From assembly GCA_035772405.1 (NCBI GenBank), contig JAYKKM010000222.1, positions 1,715,501-1,779,500 of the forward strand: a DNA stretch of 64,000 nucleotides. Reading direction: 5' to 3'. The position numbers and the translations under genes were made by a program. This stretch comes from Chrysogorgia sp. JL179-B06 (taxonomy: Eukaryota > Cnidaria > Anthozoa > Scleralcyonacea > Chrysogorgiidae). Positions 8,425 to 21,557 of this stretch are shown piece after piece (positions within the stretch are counted from its first letter, which is position 1; every line of letters starts with the position of its first letter). The notes beneath the pieces were generated by a model. That model was not told the DNA's origin and did no database searches. It saw nothing but the letters and a program-made list of their open reading frames with translations.

Positions 8425-8455
<31 letters not shown>
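8425..8455. repeat. (TA)n microsatellite
   Basis: About 15 uninterrupted TA units. Confidence 0.95.
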
Positions 8456-8457
<2 letters not shown>

Positions 8458-8744
8458 CTACTATTTAGCAATCTTTATTAAGCCAATTAGAATACATTTT
8501 TCAAAATGTTATTTTATATTATTATAAATTTATTAAATCAATTTACCACTAACAATATGGGAACAAATTATAGTCAATTAGGAGCTGCAGCATTTGTAAT
8601 GAAGATAAAGTTGATGTTATTTTTTCAGTTTAGTGTTTATTTTATAAAAGAGAAACTGTTCATAACCTATCAGTGGACTCTCAATAAGTTGCATGAGCCC
8701 CAACCTTTGGTCTCAGCCTCACAGAACCGTATAACCAAAAATTA

Positions 8745-9460
8745 CAGAACCTAGAACCCAACAACCCTAGAACCCTAGAACCAAAGAGCCATAGAACCTA
8801 GAACTCAAGAACCTAGAACTATAGAACCAACAACATTAGAACCAATAATTATATAACCTAGAACCCAAGAACCATAATAGAGCTATAGAACCCTAGAATC
8901 CGTAGATCCCTAGAACCAAAGAACCATAGAACTCAAGAACCAAAAGAACAAAGAACCCTAACAAAAACTATATAATCTATAACCCTACGTGAGCTGGAAG
9001 ACACAGGTTATCCTGGGTCGGACCACCACTCAGGGTCTTAAAAATAATTGAGGATAAAGTGCTGTCTTTGCAATAATACCAGCAAATGGTAAGACATTCA
9101 GGTATTCTCGGATAATGACCTGAAATCGTAGGCCCTAATTTGAACCCCTATCGATTGGGCTTCTATATCCTGTTAGGGTATTTCGTTCACCTAAAAAGAG
9201 TGATAAATAAACTAAACTGAACTAAACCCAATAACATAGAAGTTTAGAACCATAGAAACAAGAACCATAGAACCAAGAACCATAGAACCTAGAATCCAAA
9301 AACCTAGAAATATAGAACCGTAGAATCATAGAACTCTAGAACCATATATCCACAGAATCATAGAACCATAGAACCTAGAGTAGAACCATAGAACATAGAA
9401 CCATAGAACATATACAACCATATAACCTAGCACTATATAAACAGAACTATAGAAACAGGA
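8745..9460 (+). repeat. Degenerate AGAACC minisatellite
   Basis: Dozens of 7-9-base units such as TAGAACCCTAGAACC and CATAGAACCATAG cover 8,745-8,985 and 9,235-9,460. Unit length drifts between 7 and 9, unlike a clean satellite. The middle 250 bases (about 8,985-9,235) carry unrelated sequence containing GAGCTGGAAGACACAGG, which looks like an inserted interspersed repeat. No coding potential. Confidence 0.8.
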
Positions 9461-10150
9461 GAACTCTAGACTTTATTATTCAATGGGACTGCGTGGTATC
9501 TAATTATGCTAATTTATTTCGTGGCTCGCAACATGGGCTCATAACCCAAATTAAGGATGTCGAATAGTTAAAAATTGGAACGAGGTAGGAGAAAAGACTT
9601 GAAAATCAAAATATATTCTCGACTATGAAAATCAAAATCCGAATAAATGATGGGCTATAAGGTAACCAAACACCAAGGCAACCAAGCGGCGATCAAAAGA
9701 AAAAATAGTGAGTTCGATGGAAAATCAAAAACAAACGGATTTATACAAAGATATGTTCTACAAAATAATAAATCAGCGGATATCCACGAGGCTTTTACAA
9801 GTAGGATAAAAGTTATGCAACTGTATTTCATTTCATCAAATGCAGCAATAACATTATACTTTAATATAAAAAAATTGAGATAGATCTATTGGTTTGCTGA
9901 TGTTTTCTGGCTTTAACCCTGTCTTTGGCTTAAAGAAATTCTTATAGTCGCGCAGAGTTCTTTCACTAGGAAGTACCAATACTCCAGATTATTCTTAGCT
10001 CTTTATAGGCTGCAGGAGATTTGGCATTGATGGAAAGCCAGAAACGAATAGGTTGTGCGTGGTACAGTATCTACACGACCAAAATAATGATGATTATGAT
10101 AAAAGCACCTTCTATTTTTTCCAGAAGAATTCCATATGACGAGTCTGGTT
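9461..10150. other. No gene recognised
   Basis: Only short, unconvincing frames; a 78-codon frame at 9647-9883 has no recognisable motif. Nothing else seen. Confidence 0.4.
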
Positions 10151-10156
10151 AAGGTT

Positions 10157-10455
10157 ATAATAATATACAGAAAAATGTTTCTCGACTGTGATTGGCTGAT
10201 TCGACTGCTGTTAATCAATGCAAAAAAAACAGTGCAAAAATCTATTATCACATAACAAAAACTTGTTATCACAGTCTCGAACATTTTCCTGTATATTATT
10301 AATAAGTAATAGTATCGGGATTTCTCGTGCAATTTGAAAAAAAAAACACGCACTCGTTAATTTTTTAAAAGCCTCAAATAGCAATCATCCTTCGAACTCG
10401 AAAAAACGAACTCGTGCGTGTTTTTTCCATATTGCACTCGAAATCATACTATTAC
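10157..10455. repeat. Two adjacent inverted repeats (MITE-like)
   Basis: First pair: AATATACAGAAAAATGTTTCTCGACTGTGAT at 10,157-10,192 against ATCACAGTCTCGAACATTTTCC at 10,268-10,300. Second pair: arms at about 10,306-10,360 and 10,403-10,455, each carrying a long A or T run next to an ACACGCACTCGTT-like core. They look like two foldback elements side by side. Confidence 0.55.
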
Positions 10456-10955
10456 CTATTGCATAGATTTCAGATAGAATTGGAAAAATATCGTTCTCTA
10501 ATTTTTCGTTAATCTTAATACTATAATTAAGAATATAGCGGATTTAGATACCGTTTTAGCTCTGTCATAAAGTGGATGCTTTGTTCATTAACGCTTTGTC
10601 GTGAATCGTGATGAAAGTATAAAACCTGATTAAAATAACCCATCTCAAAACAGCAAATTTTGACAACGTTGGGAAAGTAATCTAAGAAACTTCACAAACT
10701 AAGGAACATATGTTAAATAAGCCATAACGATTTTTAGAAATTATTTTTCATAGTAATTGTCCACATGTTTACTTAAAAAATGGTGAAAAGGTGTCGTGAA
10801 ATCACAAAGACGACGTCGCCAGTAATACCGGATTTATAAATGACTCGGGTTCAAGTTCTTCTGAAAGGTTTCTCGTCGTCTTGATGTCCGCGTCCTCTTA
10901 GCCCTGCTATATCTGTCTATAGTTTCATGTTTCACGTTAAAACAATTCTAGAAGT
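10456..10955. other. No gene recognised
   Basis: Plain intergenic sequence with no feature I can support. Confidence 0.4.
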
Positions 10956-11128
10956 CAGGGGCCGCGGAGCAGTGGGGGGAGGCAAGAGGGGAAATTAACC
11001 CCCACTTTTTTCCTGATATTAATTTTCTTAAATTGGGTTGTAAAATAAAATTGAAATAGTACGAAATTCAACATCTTTTTCTGCAGCCCCCAATCTTCGC
11101 CACTCTAAAAAGTGCTCCGCGGCCCCCG
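10956..11128. mobile_element. GC-tipped MITE, 173 bp
   Basis: Terminal inverted repeats CAGGGGCCGCGGAGCA and TGCTCCGCGGCCCCCG, one mismatch. Flanked by GAAGT on both sides, which may be a short target duplication. The interior has no coding capacity. The CAGGGGC tip resembles some hAT-type MITEs, but the duplication here is not 8 bp, so the superfamily is left open. Confidence 0.6.
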
Positions 11129-11309
11129 GAAGTGTCTATTGTTTGTGTGACGGAATCTGCGTGTGTAAGTGCGTGTTTATTTATGAGTGACCAAGTGAAA
11201 GAGTGGGCCGTTTCATAAAAATTGCAGTGTATTAGGGGTTGTTGTTGCACAGGGAGGTCGAGGACGAAAGAACTTGGAAAAAGATGTGAAGTATCAAATA
11301 AAGGACTGT

Positions 11310-11342
<33 letters not shown>

Positions 11343-12594
11343 GTATTAACATAGCAATTTCCTGAATACCACAATTTAGCATTACAGTGTAAAGCCAAAG
11401 TCTCTACTTCGTTCTTTGGAATTATACTCAATTTTACTTATTGTTTGTGAGTATTTTTCAGTTTTAATTCCAAAGAATTAAGTAGGGCGCTATACGTCAA
11501 CAATGATAAATTGTGGTATTGGTCTATTATGATTAGTGTCATTCCTTTCTACAGTGTTCCACGCATTTCATAGATTATTCAATTGAAGTAAAACAACACC
11601 CAACAAATTGATAATTTTGCGTGCTTTAATGAATTACAAACTATAAAGAACAGAATTTTTTTTATTAACAAGAATTTGACTAACTGAATTATAGGGTTAT
11701 ATTGCTTCTCAAACTTGCGATGTTGTGTTTCCAGATGTCAGAACGCTGCAGAAAGAAAACGCAATATTAGTTGAATAACGGTCACAACATGGATATATGA
11801 TAGTTAATAATTATTCACCGTATAGTGGAGGTGAATAGCGGTGTGCATTTACCGAGACGCATGTAGGGTCATGGGAGATATGCACCACTATTCACCGACA
11901 CTGAAGTAAATACTTGTTTTAGAACATACCAATAGAAGTTGATAAAAATTAGGGAAATTTGGTTGAGGTTCATTAAAATGTAAGCAGGAATTTTCGCTTT
12001 TTTAAATGACTTTTTATATGACTTTTCCAAACCTTCAGAATTGTGTAATATCTTCCCCCACAATGCAGAAAATGGCATTTCAGAGACTCTAGATTTCAAA
12101 ATTTTCCAGGTGGGGCATGCCTCCAGCCCCCATAGATGCTCGCGCTCCCCCTCTCCGATCCTGGCTACGTCCTTGCTTCTCCCCCAAACGAAAAATCCTA
12201 TATAGAACCTTGAATACTAGGTAAAGTAATTTCGTTAGAATACAGTAATTGTTTTCTACCTGCCTGATTTTACCAGTTGCTTTAACTATTATGCAAAATG
12301 ACAAACGTTCAAGAGAACGACGCCATCTTGTTCGCAAAAAAGTGAATTAGTGAAGGATATTCTGTGCTAGAGGAACCAATCAGAATGCGTGAAAAAGACT
12401 AGCCGGTGTTTTAGTATATGCTAATAACAAATATTACGCCGTTTGACCTGGTCCTCATGGTCAGACTGACACTTAATAAATCTAATTTATAAAATACTCA
12501 GGGTTCTCTAATGCAATTAATGCGATGGCATTTCTAATACTTACTAATCATACGCCCAGTTTCATCTCCTTTTAGTTTCAACGATAGTAGTGAC
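11129..12594. repeat. Intergenic with (ATT)n and a GC-rich repeat fragment
   Basis: (ATT)n at about 11,311-11,342. At about 12,064-12,170 a segment containing CAGAGACTCTAGATTTC and GGGGCATGCC is similar to the interior of the hAT-like element at 63,383-63,797, so it is a diverged copy. No gene seen. Confidence 0.5.
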
Positions 12595-12705
12595 CAGCAC
12601 TGCTTCTGCGGCTTCGACTTCGGCTTCGGCCACGGCTGCCACTTCGGCTTCGACTTCTACTACGACTTCTTCCCCGTCCTCGTCCTCTACGCTTTCCCCA
12701 GTATC
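12595..12705. repeat. Hexamer-like (TTCGRC)n repeat
   Basis: Repeated CTTCGACTTCGGCTTCGG-type units. They give an apparent Arg/Ser-rich protein on the minus strand and a Ser/Thr/Ala-rich one on the plus strand. Both are products of the repeat and not believed to be genes. Confidence 0.75.
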
Positions 12706-13020
12706 TGTTCAAGTAGTGGTGTATGGGGAGGTATACCTGATGACCATGATCATCACTTTGTGTCGAACTAACAATGGAAAAGGACACATGCATTCGTTAT
12801 ATGTATCGAGGTCAACAGGATATTAGTTGGACCTTCAAGTTGTTAAAACAACGCCAATACATTTGCTGATGCAAGACACGTCAAAAATAACCCATGAGAA
12901 CTTCTCATTACTTTTATGGCAACTCATGGTTTGTTAGCTTTTCATGCTAAGTTACCACGTTACTTATAGTTATACTGAACTCGTAGCTACTTTCAGCAAC
13001 CGGCTAGCCTGTAGCTAATT

Positions 13021-13072
13021 AGTCGGTTATACCGCTGGTCTAGAGATCCATGGTCGCGGGTTGAATTCCAAG
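13021..13072 (+). repeat. tRNA-like SINE fragment
   Basis: GGTTATACCGCTGGTCTAGAG followed by CGCGGGTTGAATTCC resembles a pol III A-box region and B-box (GGTTCGANTCC). No full cloverleaf can be drawn, so this is a SINE remnant rather than a tRNA gene. Confidence 0.4.
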
Positions 13073-13670
13073 TAGCTGGAATGCCTTGAAGTTAGTGTAT
13101 TTTTCACAACTGGTATCGAAGATATGATTCGACACTCGTAATTTACCATAACTTTTCCTTCATCTGTAATTACACAGAAGCGCATTCTTTATCGTTTAAA
13201 AAGTACTTTCAAATGAAGCACTTCCGTCCATATATTATGCCCTTCAATATTTCCAGACACTATATCGTCTCAAGTACACACTTAACTTGTTTAAATTCAG
13301 TGGAACACTTGGGTTCAGAAAACTCGAGAGAAAGAATTTGAGATTAAAAATAATACGGTTTTTTTTTGTATCGTGAGCGGGCGGAATCCTACCCTTTCCT
13401 GCAACCTGATTGGCTGCAGCAGCGGGCGGAATTTTACGATATTTTGACCACGGTCAGGGAATCCTAAATGCTAAAAAATGTTATCGTGATTTTTGCTTCA
13501 TTATTAACTGGAAAATGGAAAAGTAGTTTTACCGAGCTAAAGTAACTCAAATCGTTTACCTTGTATAATAAAAAAATTAATATGTTATTTACCGTTTTTG
13601 GTCGGTTCGGATAGAGAAATATTTGCCCTCGGTCTCAAAAACGGTCCGAGGCCCCTCCCAATCGGTAAAT

Positions 13671-15121
<1,451 letters not shown>

Positions 15122-15385
15122 CAAAGCACAATTTTGCAAGAGAATTCGGCACCATACTAAATTAGTAACGACTGCAGTGCCAATACATTGAGCTTGCCTA
15201 TGGCTATACTACTTTCAGTTTGTCCATTGCTCACGTTGTAAGCAATAAATTATTGGCGTTGTAATAGCATTGTAACCAGTAAGTTACTGGATGATAATAC
15301 GTTTGGATTATAAGCGCATAAGTGTAACAGTCAATTACTAGTCCCACATGCTTAGTGTCTCTCAGTGATCTACTAATTTAGGACC

Positions 15386-15420
<35 letters not shown>

Positions 15421-15996
15421 CGTGGTGGGACTTCGGGATGGATGAAACATCGCCGGGGCGGTTAGCGTTAGAAAACTCATTACGCGGGGGGTTAGGATTT
15501 TTGTTGTTTTGGGGTTGGTTGCAATCCAATAACTTACTGGTTACAATGCTATTACAACGCCAGTAATTTATTGCTCACAACGTGAGCAACGGCTGAATAT
15601 ATATATTCTGCCTCTCATGCGGTCTAGGCAAAGCAAAAATATATAATTCTGCCTCTAGGTTGAATCGACATCAAAATGTTTTGAGTTTTCAACCATGATT
15701 TATTACACTGCTAACATTAAAAAGAAAACAACATATATACAACATTTCATTAAAACAAGGCACAATTTTGCAAGAGAATTCACCACACTAAATTACCAAC
15801 GACTGTGCAAATACACTCAACTTGTCTAAGACTGTCAGTTTGTCAACTATAGGTGTATATATATTCTGCCTCTAGGTCGAATCGACTGCTAAGTACATGT
15901 AAGGCATCTCAGACATCAAAACGTTTTGATGTTTCAATCATGATTAATTACACTGCTATAACATTAAAAAGAAAACAATCATATACAACGTTTCAT
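15122..15996. repeat. Complex local repeat: inverted arms plus direct duplications
   Basis: Inverted arms at about 15,222-15,292 and 15,525-15,593 share GCAATAAATTA(T/C)TGGCGTTGTAATAGCATTGTAACC. Direct copies: 15,122-15,225 with 15,757-15,850 (core CACAATTTTGCAAGAGAATTC), and 15,630-15,755 with 15,850-15,996 (core TATTCTGCCTCTAGGT). A (TA)n run lies at 15,391-15,418. The pattern suggests a duplicated unit carrying a foldback. Confidence 0.65.
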
Positions 15997-16673
15997 TAAG
16001 CCTGTCGTTTCGCCATCTAGATAAAGCTGAAAAAGAATAAAACAACAATTACAGACAATTAATACCATGCATTACTGACATATAACTCATGTTCTCGAGA
16101 TTTTACTGTATGACATATTCTATTCTCAGCTATTTCTGTAATATCGTATATATTTCTGAAATTTCTGGCCTAGCTATATTTCTTAAATCACGCATTACTT
16201 ATTAAAGGGCTATGTTTATTTACGTTTCTTGGTGTCTTTATTATAAATATTTTCAGAATATTATAATTTGCTTTGCACTATTACAAGTCTAACCCAAGAA
16301 TCAGTTGTTTGTAAAAGGGGTGCCTCTAGTATCTTTGGTTAAACATAGACAGACTAATGACTAGAAATCAATTGTAAGTATGCGCTCTCGATTGTACTCC
16401 TAATAGTTTATAATAATAATAATAATATTTATAATTTATATTGCGCATATTCTATACAATAATCATATGCGCTACTAACTAGACAGCTTCCTTAAAGCAA
16501 AATGTGCGTTACTATGCTGCCACGCAGAAGAAAGACCATAATAATGATTGTAACTCGCGTTCTAAAGTTCCGACAAGTGGACGTGTCAAAACTGGGCGCG
16601 TCCATATGGGAGATATAAAACTGTTCGGCGGCGATCTAGAACGGAGCTTAGACCAGTATCCTTCGATAAATAT

Positions 16674-17420
16674 TTGTTTAGTGTGGTACTATTATTTTCT
16701 AATGATATTGAATTGAATCCCGGACCTGCCGATGGAGCATCATCTGTGGAGCATCCTTCACCAATCTTTCTGAAAGCCAAAGGATTAAAGATCGCCCATC
16801 TCAACATATGTAGTCTCATAAATAAGATGGACGAGTTGAGACTCTTGATGGCGCCTAATTCTTTAGATGTCTTGACGATTTCAGAAACTTGGCTTCACAG
16901 TAATATTGAAGATGGCGAAGTTAACCTTCCGGGCTATTCCTGTATTAGGAAAGATAGGGACGGTCGACGTGGTGGAGGTTTAATAACGTACATCAAACAA
17001 GAATTAAACTTTTCCTTCCTTACCGATCTTGATAATGATATGGACGAAATACTATGGGTGAAAGTTTCGCGTGGCAAGGGTAAGGCGATTATTGTTGTAA
17101 ATATTTATCGTCCTCCCGATCAACCCCTCAACGAATTTTTATCCAGAATGGAAAACTCGCTTTCTAAGATTGAACGTTCAAATTGTGAAAGAGTTTTACT
17201 TGGCGACTTTAATGTTGATTTTTCTATTTCTATACCAAAAACTTACCATAGAAACGGAAACTAAATAGACTAATGGGCCTTTTTGATTTGCATCAGCTCA
17301 TTTGCGCACCGACTCGTGTGACAAGTTCTTCACAAACATTAATTGACTTGATCTTTGTAAACAATAGTCATCGCATTGTGGAATCTGGGGTAATTACATG
17401 TGGGAATAAGTGATCACTCA
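16674..17420 (+). pseudogene. LINE endonuclease (EEP/APE type) with 2A-like leader
   Basis: The open frame continues upstream of 16,674 without a clear ATG. Residues NDIELNPGP (16,701-16,727) match the 2A-like consensus D(V/I)ExNPGP. EEP landmarks follow: HLNICSLINKMDEL, ISETWLHS, the basic DGRRGGGL loop, VNIYRPP, LLGDFN (about 17,199-17,216) and, after a frame change, GISDHS (17,403-17,420). The catalytic-type residues in GDFN and SDH are present. The frame breaks near 17,265 and again at about 17,398, where one extra base splits the SDH region from the rest. Confidence 0.8.
16704..16727 (+). other. 2A-like ribosome-skipping motif (DIELNPGP)
   Basis: Codons spell D-I-E-L-N-P-G-P, the full consensus core. 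It is preceded by a hydrophobic stretch (LFSVVLLFSN), as in many 2A peptides. 2A-like sequences are known near the N-terminus of proteins from some non-LTR retrotransposons, where they can separate or redirect the nascent product. Activity here is inferred from the motif only. Confidence 0.7.
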
Positions 17421-19570
17421 CTTGTTTACTGCATTATGAAAGCCGGTTTACAAAAGTCTATTCCACGTTGTATTGAATACAGATCTTTCAAGACCTATAA
17501 TAAAACTGCCTTTGTAGATGATATCTCAAAGGTTCCATGGTCTGTTATTGAAAATGTAGAAAATATCGACGATGCTGTGTTTTCATGGACAACATTATTC
17601 AATGATGTTGCTCAAGAACATGCCCCTATTAAGACCAGACGAGCGAAAGGAACTCATGTACCATGGATGACAAATGAATTATCCGATTTAATGAGAGACC
17701 GGGACTATCACCATAGGAAGGCAAGAGGTTTAAAGTCTGGATACCATTGGAGCATGTATTGTAAATTAAGAAAAGCGGTCCGTGGTAATATTTAAAAATC
17801 GAAATCAACTTATTATGTTAATCTTATAAATGAAAGTAAAGGAAATAGTTCCAAGTTGTGGAAAGCTGTGAATGAAGTTCTACCTGATCGTCCTTCTAAC
17901 CCAATTACCACCATTGATCATAACGGAATGTCCTTTACTTCTTCATCTGGAATTGCCTCGGCACTTAATGATTTCTTCGCTAACATTGGTACAAAACTTT
18001 CTGAAAAAATTTTCTTTAATTACCTATGACTTCACACAGTATCTAAAAAGACCGTCGTCATCTTTTAATCTAATTGAAATTTCACAAGAATTCGTGCGTG
18101 GTGAACTGGGTCGTCTTAAATTAAACAAGGCAATTGGTTTGGATAAGGTCAGTGCTAGACTTCTTAAAAACTGTATGGATATTATTACCCCATCTCTGAC
18201 CTATCTGTTGAATATGTCAATTGAATCATCGGTATTCTCAAGTACCTGGAAAAATGCTAAGGTTTGCGCATTATTCAAGTCTGGTAATAGATCAGATCCT
18301 TCGTGTTATAGACCGATCTCTATACTGCCCACTATTAGTAAGATTCTCGAAAGAGCAATTCACCATCAATTTTTCAAATATATAAAAGACAATAATCTTT
18401 TATCTGATAAATAATTTGGCTTTAAACCCAAATCTTCAACAAGTATTGCTGTTGGTCAACTCACTGACTCTATTCTTAAGAACATGGATGATGGTCAACT
18501 AACCGGGGTGTTTTTTTTGGATTTATCGAAAGCGTTCGACACCGTTAACCACACTATACTGCTTGAGAAGCTTTCTTTTCTTGGTGTTTCTACAACCACA
18601 CTATCATGGTTTTATTCGTACCTTCAAAATCGTCAACAAGTGACGTCTTATGATGATAGTGTATCGAATACAGCTAAAATCCCTGTTGGTGTACCTCAGG
18701 GTTCAATATTAGGCCCACTATTATTTTTGATTTATGTCAATGATATGCCTAAGTGTTTGGAAAAAGTCAACGTTACGTTGTATGCAGATGATACAGCAGT
18801 ATATTACTCTTCACGAAATTTACCTGATAAACATTTCGAAGTGGTTGAGCCTGAATCAACTTACACTGAATGTAACTAAATCAAAGTTCATGATGGTCGG
18901 TAGTCGTCAAAAAATGAATGCTGTTGATCCAGTCAACCTATCATTAGATGGAAAACCTCTTTTACAGTCCGATACTTTCACCTACCTTGGAGTTAAACTA
19001 AATACCAATCTTTCATGGACTGACCATGTGCACTGGATCTATGCCAAAGTACTTAAAAAATTAAGTCTTTTTAAGAGAATCAAATGTTATCTTCCTTTCC
19101 ATGCAAGGAAACTCTTTTTTAATTCTCTAATTTTACCATTATTCGACTACTGCGATATAGTGTGGGGTGATAGAGGTAATGATACCGCAATGATGTCTCT
19201 ACAGATATTGCAGAATAAAGCAGCTAAGGAGATATTGGATCTCCCATTTCTTTCTTCTGCATCTGATGCCTTGGATCGTCTTGGTTGGAAACCTCTCTGT
19301 CACCGAAGGAAAGAACATCGTTGTTATTTTATTTATAAATGCATTAACAATTTTATTGATTCTGATTTTAAGATAGTTTTTAATAAGGATGTACATAATT
19401 ACAATACGAGAATAGAGACAATATAAGACTCCCACGCTCAAAACGGCGTTGGGGTCAATGGACGGTTGCTTCGCGTACTGCAGAGGATTGGAACAGTTTG
19501 GATAAATCAATTCGTTCAATTGACAATTTGAATTCATTTAAGAAATCTGTGCACAATTTAAATTTCTAAT
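17420..19570 (+). pseudogene. LINE reverse transcriptase, broken
   Basis: Motifs in order: LNKAIGLDKVSARLLK, CYRPISILPTISKILE, a stop at 18,412-18,414, FGFKPKSSTS, motif A FLDLSKAFDTVNH (about 18,514-18,552), motif B GVPQGSILGPLLFLIYVND, and catalytic YADD at 18,781-18,792. A frame change near 18,830 leads to the thumb and C-terminal region (TYLGVKLNTNLSW, LFDYCDIVWGD, LQNKAAKEIL), with a final short frame ending at 19,570. Catalytic Asps are intact, but the gene cannot be translated as one piece. Confidence 0.85.
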
Positions 19571-19705
19571 TATTTTAAATTTATTTATATATTAGTTATT
19601 ATTTATTTACATTTTAGTTGTAATTACTGTATTAGTTAGGACCCTGACGAAAACCACCTTTTCGGTGATTCAGGCTTCCTGTTTAAAGATTAAATTCATT
19701 CAGAT

Positions 19706-19930
19706 ATAAAGGTTGCTCTACCTGCCTGCGTATTTCATATACTTATACCCACTCGTGCAACTGCGCCTTAGTTGTTGTTACCGCTTTGTTTTATACACTC
19801 TTTTGCCAATTGTTCTTTCACTTTATTTGCTTTCTCACTCTATAGCTACGCCCCTGATAATTGTATTAACGTTCATTTATATATTAGCATTTATAAAGAA
19901 ACGCTTCTCTTTTGCCACGATTTTCCCCCG
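19706..19930. other. No gene recognised
   Basis: Short spacer with Leu/Tyr-rich frames that show no motif or homology. Confidence 0.35.
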
Positions 19931-20190
19931 TACATTTGTATAATTTATAATTTATATAATTTATATAATTTATATAATTTTTTATAATTTATATAATTTT
20001 ATAATTTATATAATTTATATAATTTATATAATTTATATAATTTATATAATTTATATAATTTATATAATTTATATAATTTATATAATTTATATAATTTATA
20101 TAATTTATATAATTTATATAATTTATATAATTTATATAATTTATATAATTTATATAATTTATAATTTATATAATTTATATAATTTATATA
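19931..20190. repeat. 9-bp satellite (TTTATATAA)n
   Basis: About 28 copies of a 9-base unit with a few slips. It encodes a spurious Lys-Leu-Tyr repeat on the minus strand, which is a repeat artefact. Confidence 0.95.
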
Positions 20191-20207
20191 ATTGACATCA
20201 ATGTATT

Positions 20208-20621
20208 CAGTGGCGTAACCAGGGTTATGGCTTTGGAGGCGCAAAAATGTCCACGTGATTTTTTCTAAGCGCGAGTATTTTAGGGGGTTCCGGTGGCATG
20301 GTCCCCCGGAAAATATTTGATTTCTATATGTCTCTGAAACACCATTTACCGCTTTCTGAGGCGAGTTTTTAAAAGTAACCTGAAGGCCATAAATCGCAAA
20401 ATTTTGTTATTACTCAATCAGAACATGGCACAATGTACACGTCAAGATTTATCTATGTCGAAGCCCACGCGAATTATCAGATTACCTGCGAGTAGTTGCT
20501 CATCGATATGTTTTTGCGACATGATAACTTCACGGATTTAGACTTTTCACGATAACTGTCTTGGAGACCATTGGGTGGGGGGGGGGGGGGTGCCCCCCTC
20601 ACCACCTTGCCTACGCCACTG
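20208..20621. mobile_element. hAT-like MITE, 414 bp
   Basis: Inverted tips CAGTGGCGTAACC and CTACGCCACTG. Flanks AATGTATT (left) and AGTGTATT (right) match at 7 of 8 positions, fitting the 8-bp duplication of hAT elements. Contains a G12 run near 20,577-20,590. No transposase remnant seen. Confidence 0.75.
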
Positions 20622-20629
20622 AGTGTATT

Positions 20630-21440
20630 TTTGACATTAGAATCAACAACGATGGAAGTTCTCATTAGTCACAATCTGAACTGGAACAGTCACATTAACT
20701 ACGTGACTGCTAGAGCCCAGAAGATGTTAAATGTCTTGTATCGCGCATGCAAGCATATCAGTGACCGGGATATTAAGAAACTAATTTATGTTACTTGAGA
20801 ATTAGATCCCGTCTTGAATATGCTAGTGTGGTATGATCACCTTACACTATAAAAAATATTACAGCTCTAGAACGAATTCAGCGACGAGCAACTAGATTTA
20901 TTGTTGGAAATGAGTTGTCCTATCATGAACGCCTTGATTGCTTACATTTACTTCCGTTGGCCTATCGTAGAGAAATTAGTGACATTATTTTTTTCTTTAA
21001 GTATTTCAGGAGTCTGTGTATAGGGTTGATATTTCTCAATATGTTTCTTTTCGTTCATGTACTAAGCCTCTTAGAAATACTGACCATCTTCTGAAGATTC
21101 CTTTCTGTAGAACTGAGTCCTTTAAAAACTCCTTTATACGTGTCTGTCGTTTATGGAATTCTTTACCGTTATGTATTAGAGAATACCAGCTTTTATCTAC
21201 TTTTCGTAACAAACTAATTGACTACTATTGCGTTAAATTTTCAAATGATTCAAACACTTTATAATAATTATTATTCATTCTTCATTTTGTAAATAATGTT
21301 AGTTAATTCTACTGGCGGTATATGCTATGGAATCTTGAATTCTGTTTTAAACTGTCCACAAATTTTCATTATATAATGTACTCAATATAATAATGTAAAT
21401 TTGAAATTTGATTAAATAAACAAATAAATAAATAAATAGA
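20630..21440 (+). mobile_element. LINE 3' fragment (RT C-terminal region)
   Basis: Plus-strand pieces read LISHNLNWNSHINYV, LNVLYRACKHISD, then a frame change and the end region KPLRNTDHLLKIPFC and VCRLWNSLPLCIRE up to 21,261. It ends in an AAATAAAT tail at about 21,415-21,440. Related to, but distinct from, the LINE at 16,500. The MITE at 20,208 abuts its truncated 5' side. Confidence 0.75.
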
Positions 21441-21557
21441 ATAACGATCGTAAAAGATACATAAGGAGTAATAATGTATATTCTATACCGCGGTACAATC
21501 CGGTGAAAGTAAAAGAGCCTGTTATAAATATCTTCAGTATACACGACTATATCTTCT

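Larger units (their letters stand above)
16500..19705 (+). mobile_element. CR1/L2-like LINE, nearly full length but degenerate
   Basis: Order on the plus strand: a 5' segment with a 2A-like motif, an exonuclease-endonuclease-phosphatase (EEP) endonuclease, reverse transcriptase, a C-terminal region, then a 3' end containing CCACCTTTTCGGTGATTCAGG and ATTAAATTCATTCA. At least three frame changes (near 17,265, 17,400 and 18,830) and stops (for example at 18,412) inactivate it. An (AAT)n run at about 16,414-16,440 lies just upstream of the presumed 5' side. No target duplication identified. Confidence 0.85.

Noticed and set aside
8745..9460. CRISPR-like or telomeric array
   Set aside because: No repeat-spacer regularity and the unit does not match a telomere repeat.
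12578..12826. Arg/Ser-rich and Ser/Ala-rich proteins
   Set aside because: Both strands translate a hexamer simple repeat; no flanking coding sequence.
19999..20244. Lys-Leu-Tyr repeat protein
   Set aside because: Translation of a 9-bp satellite.
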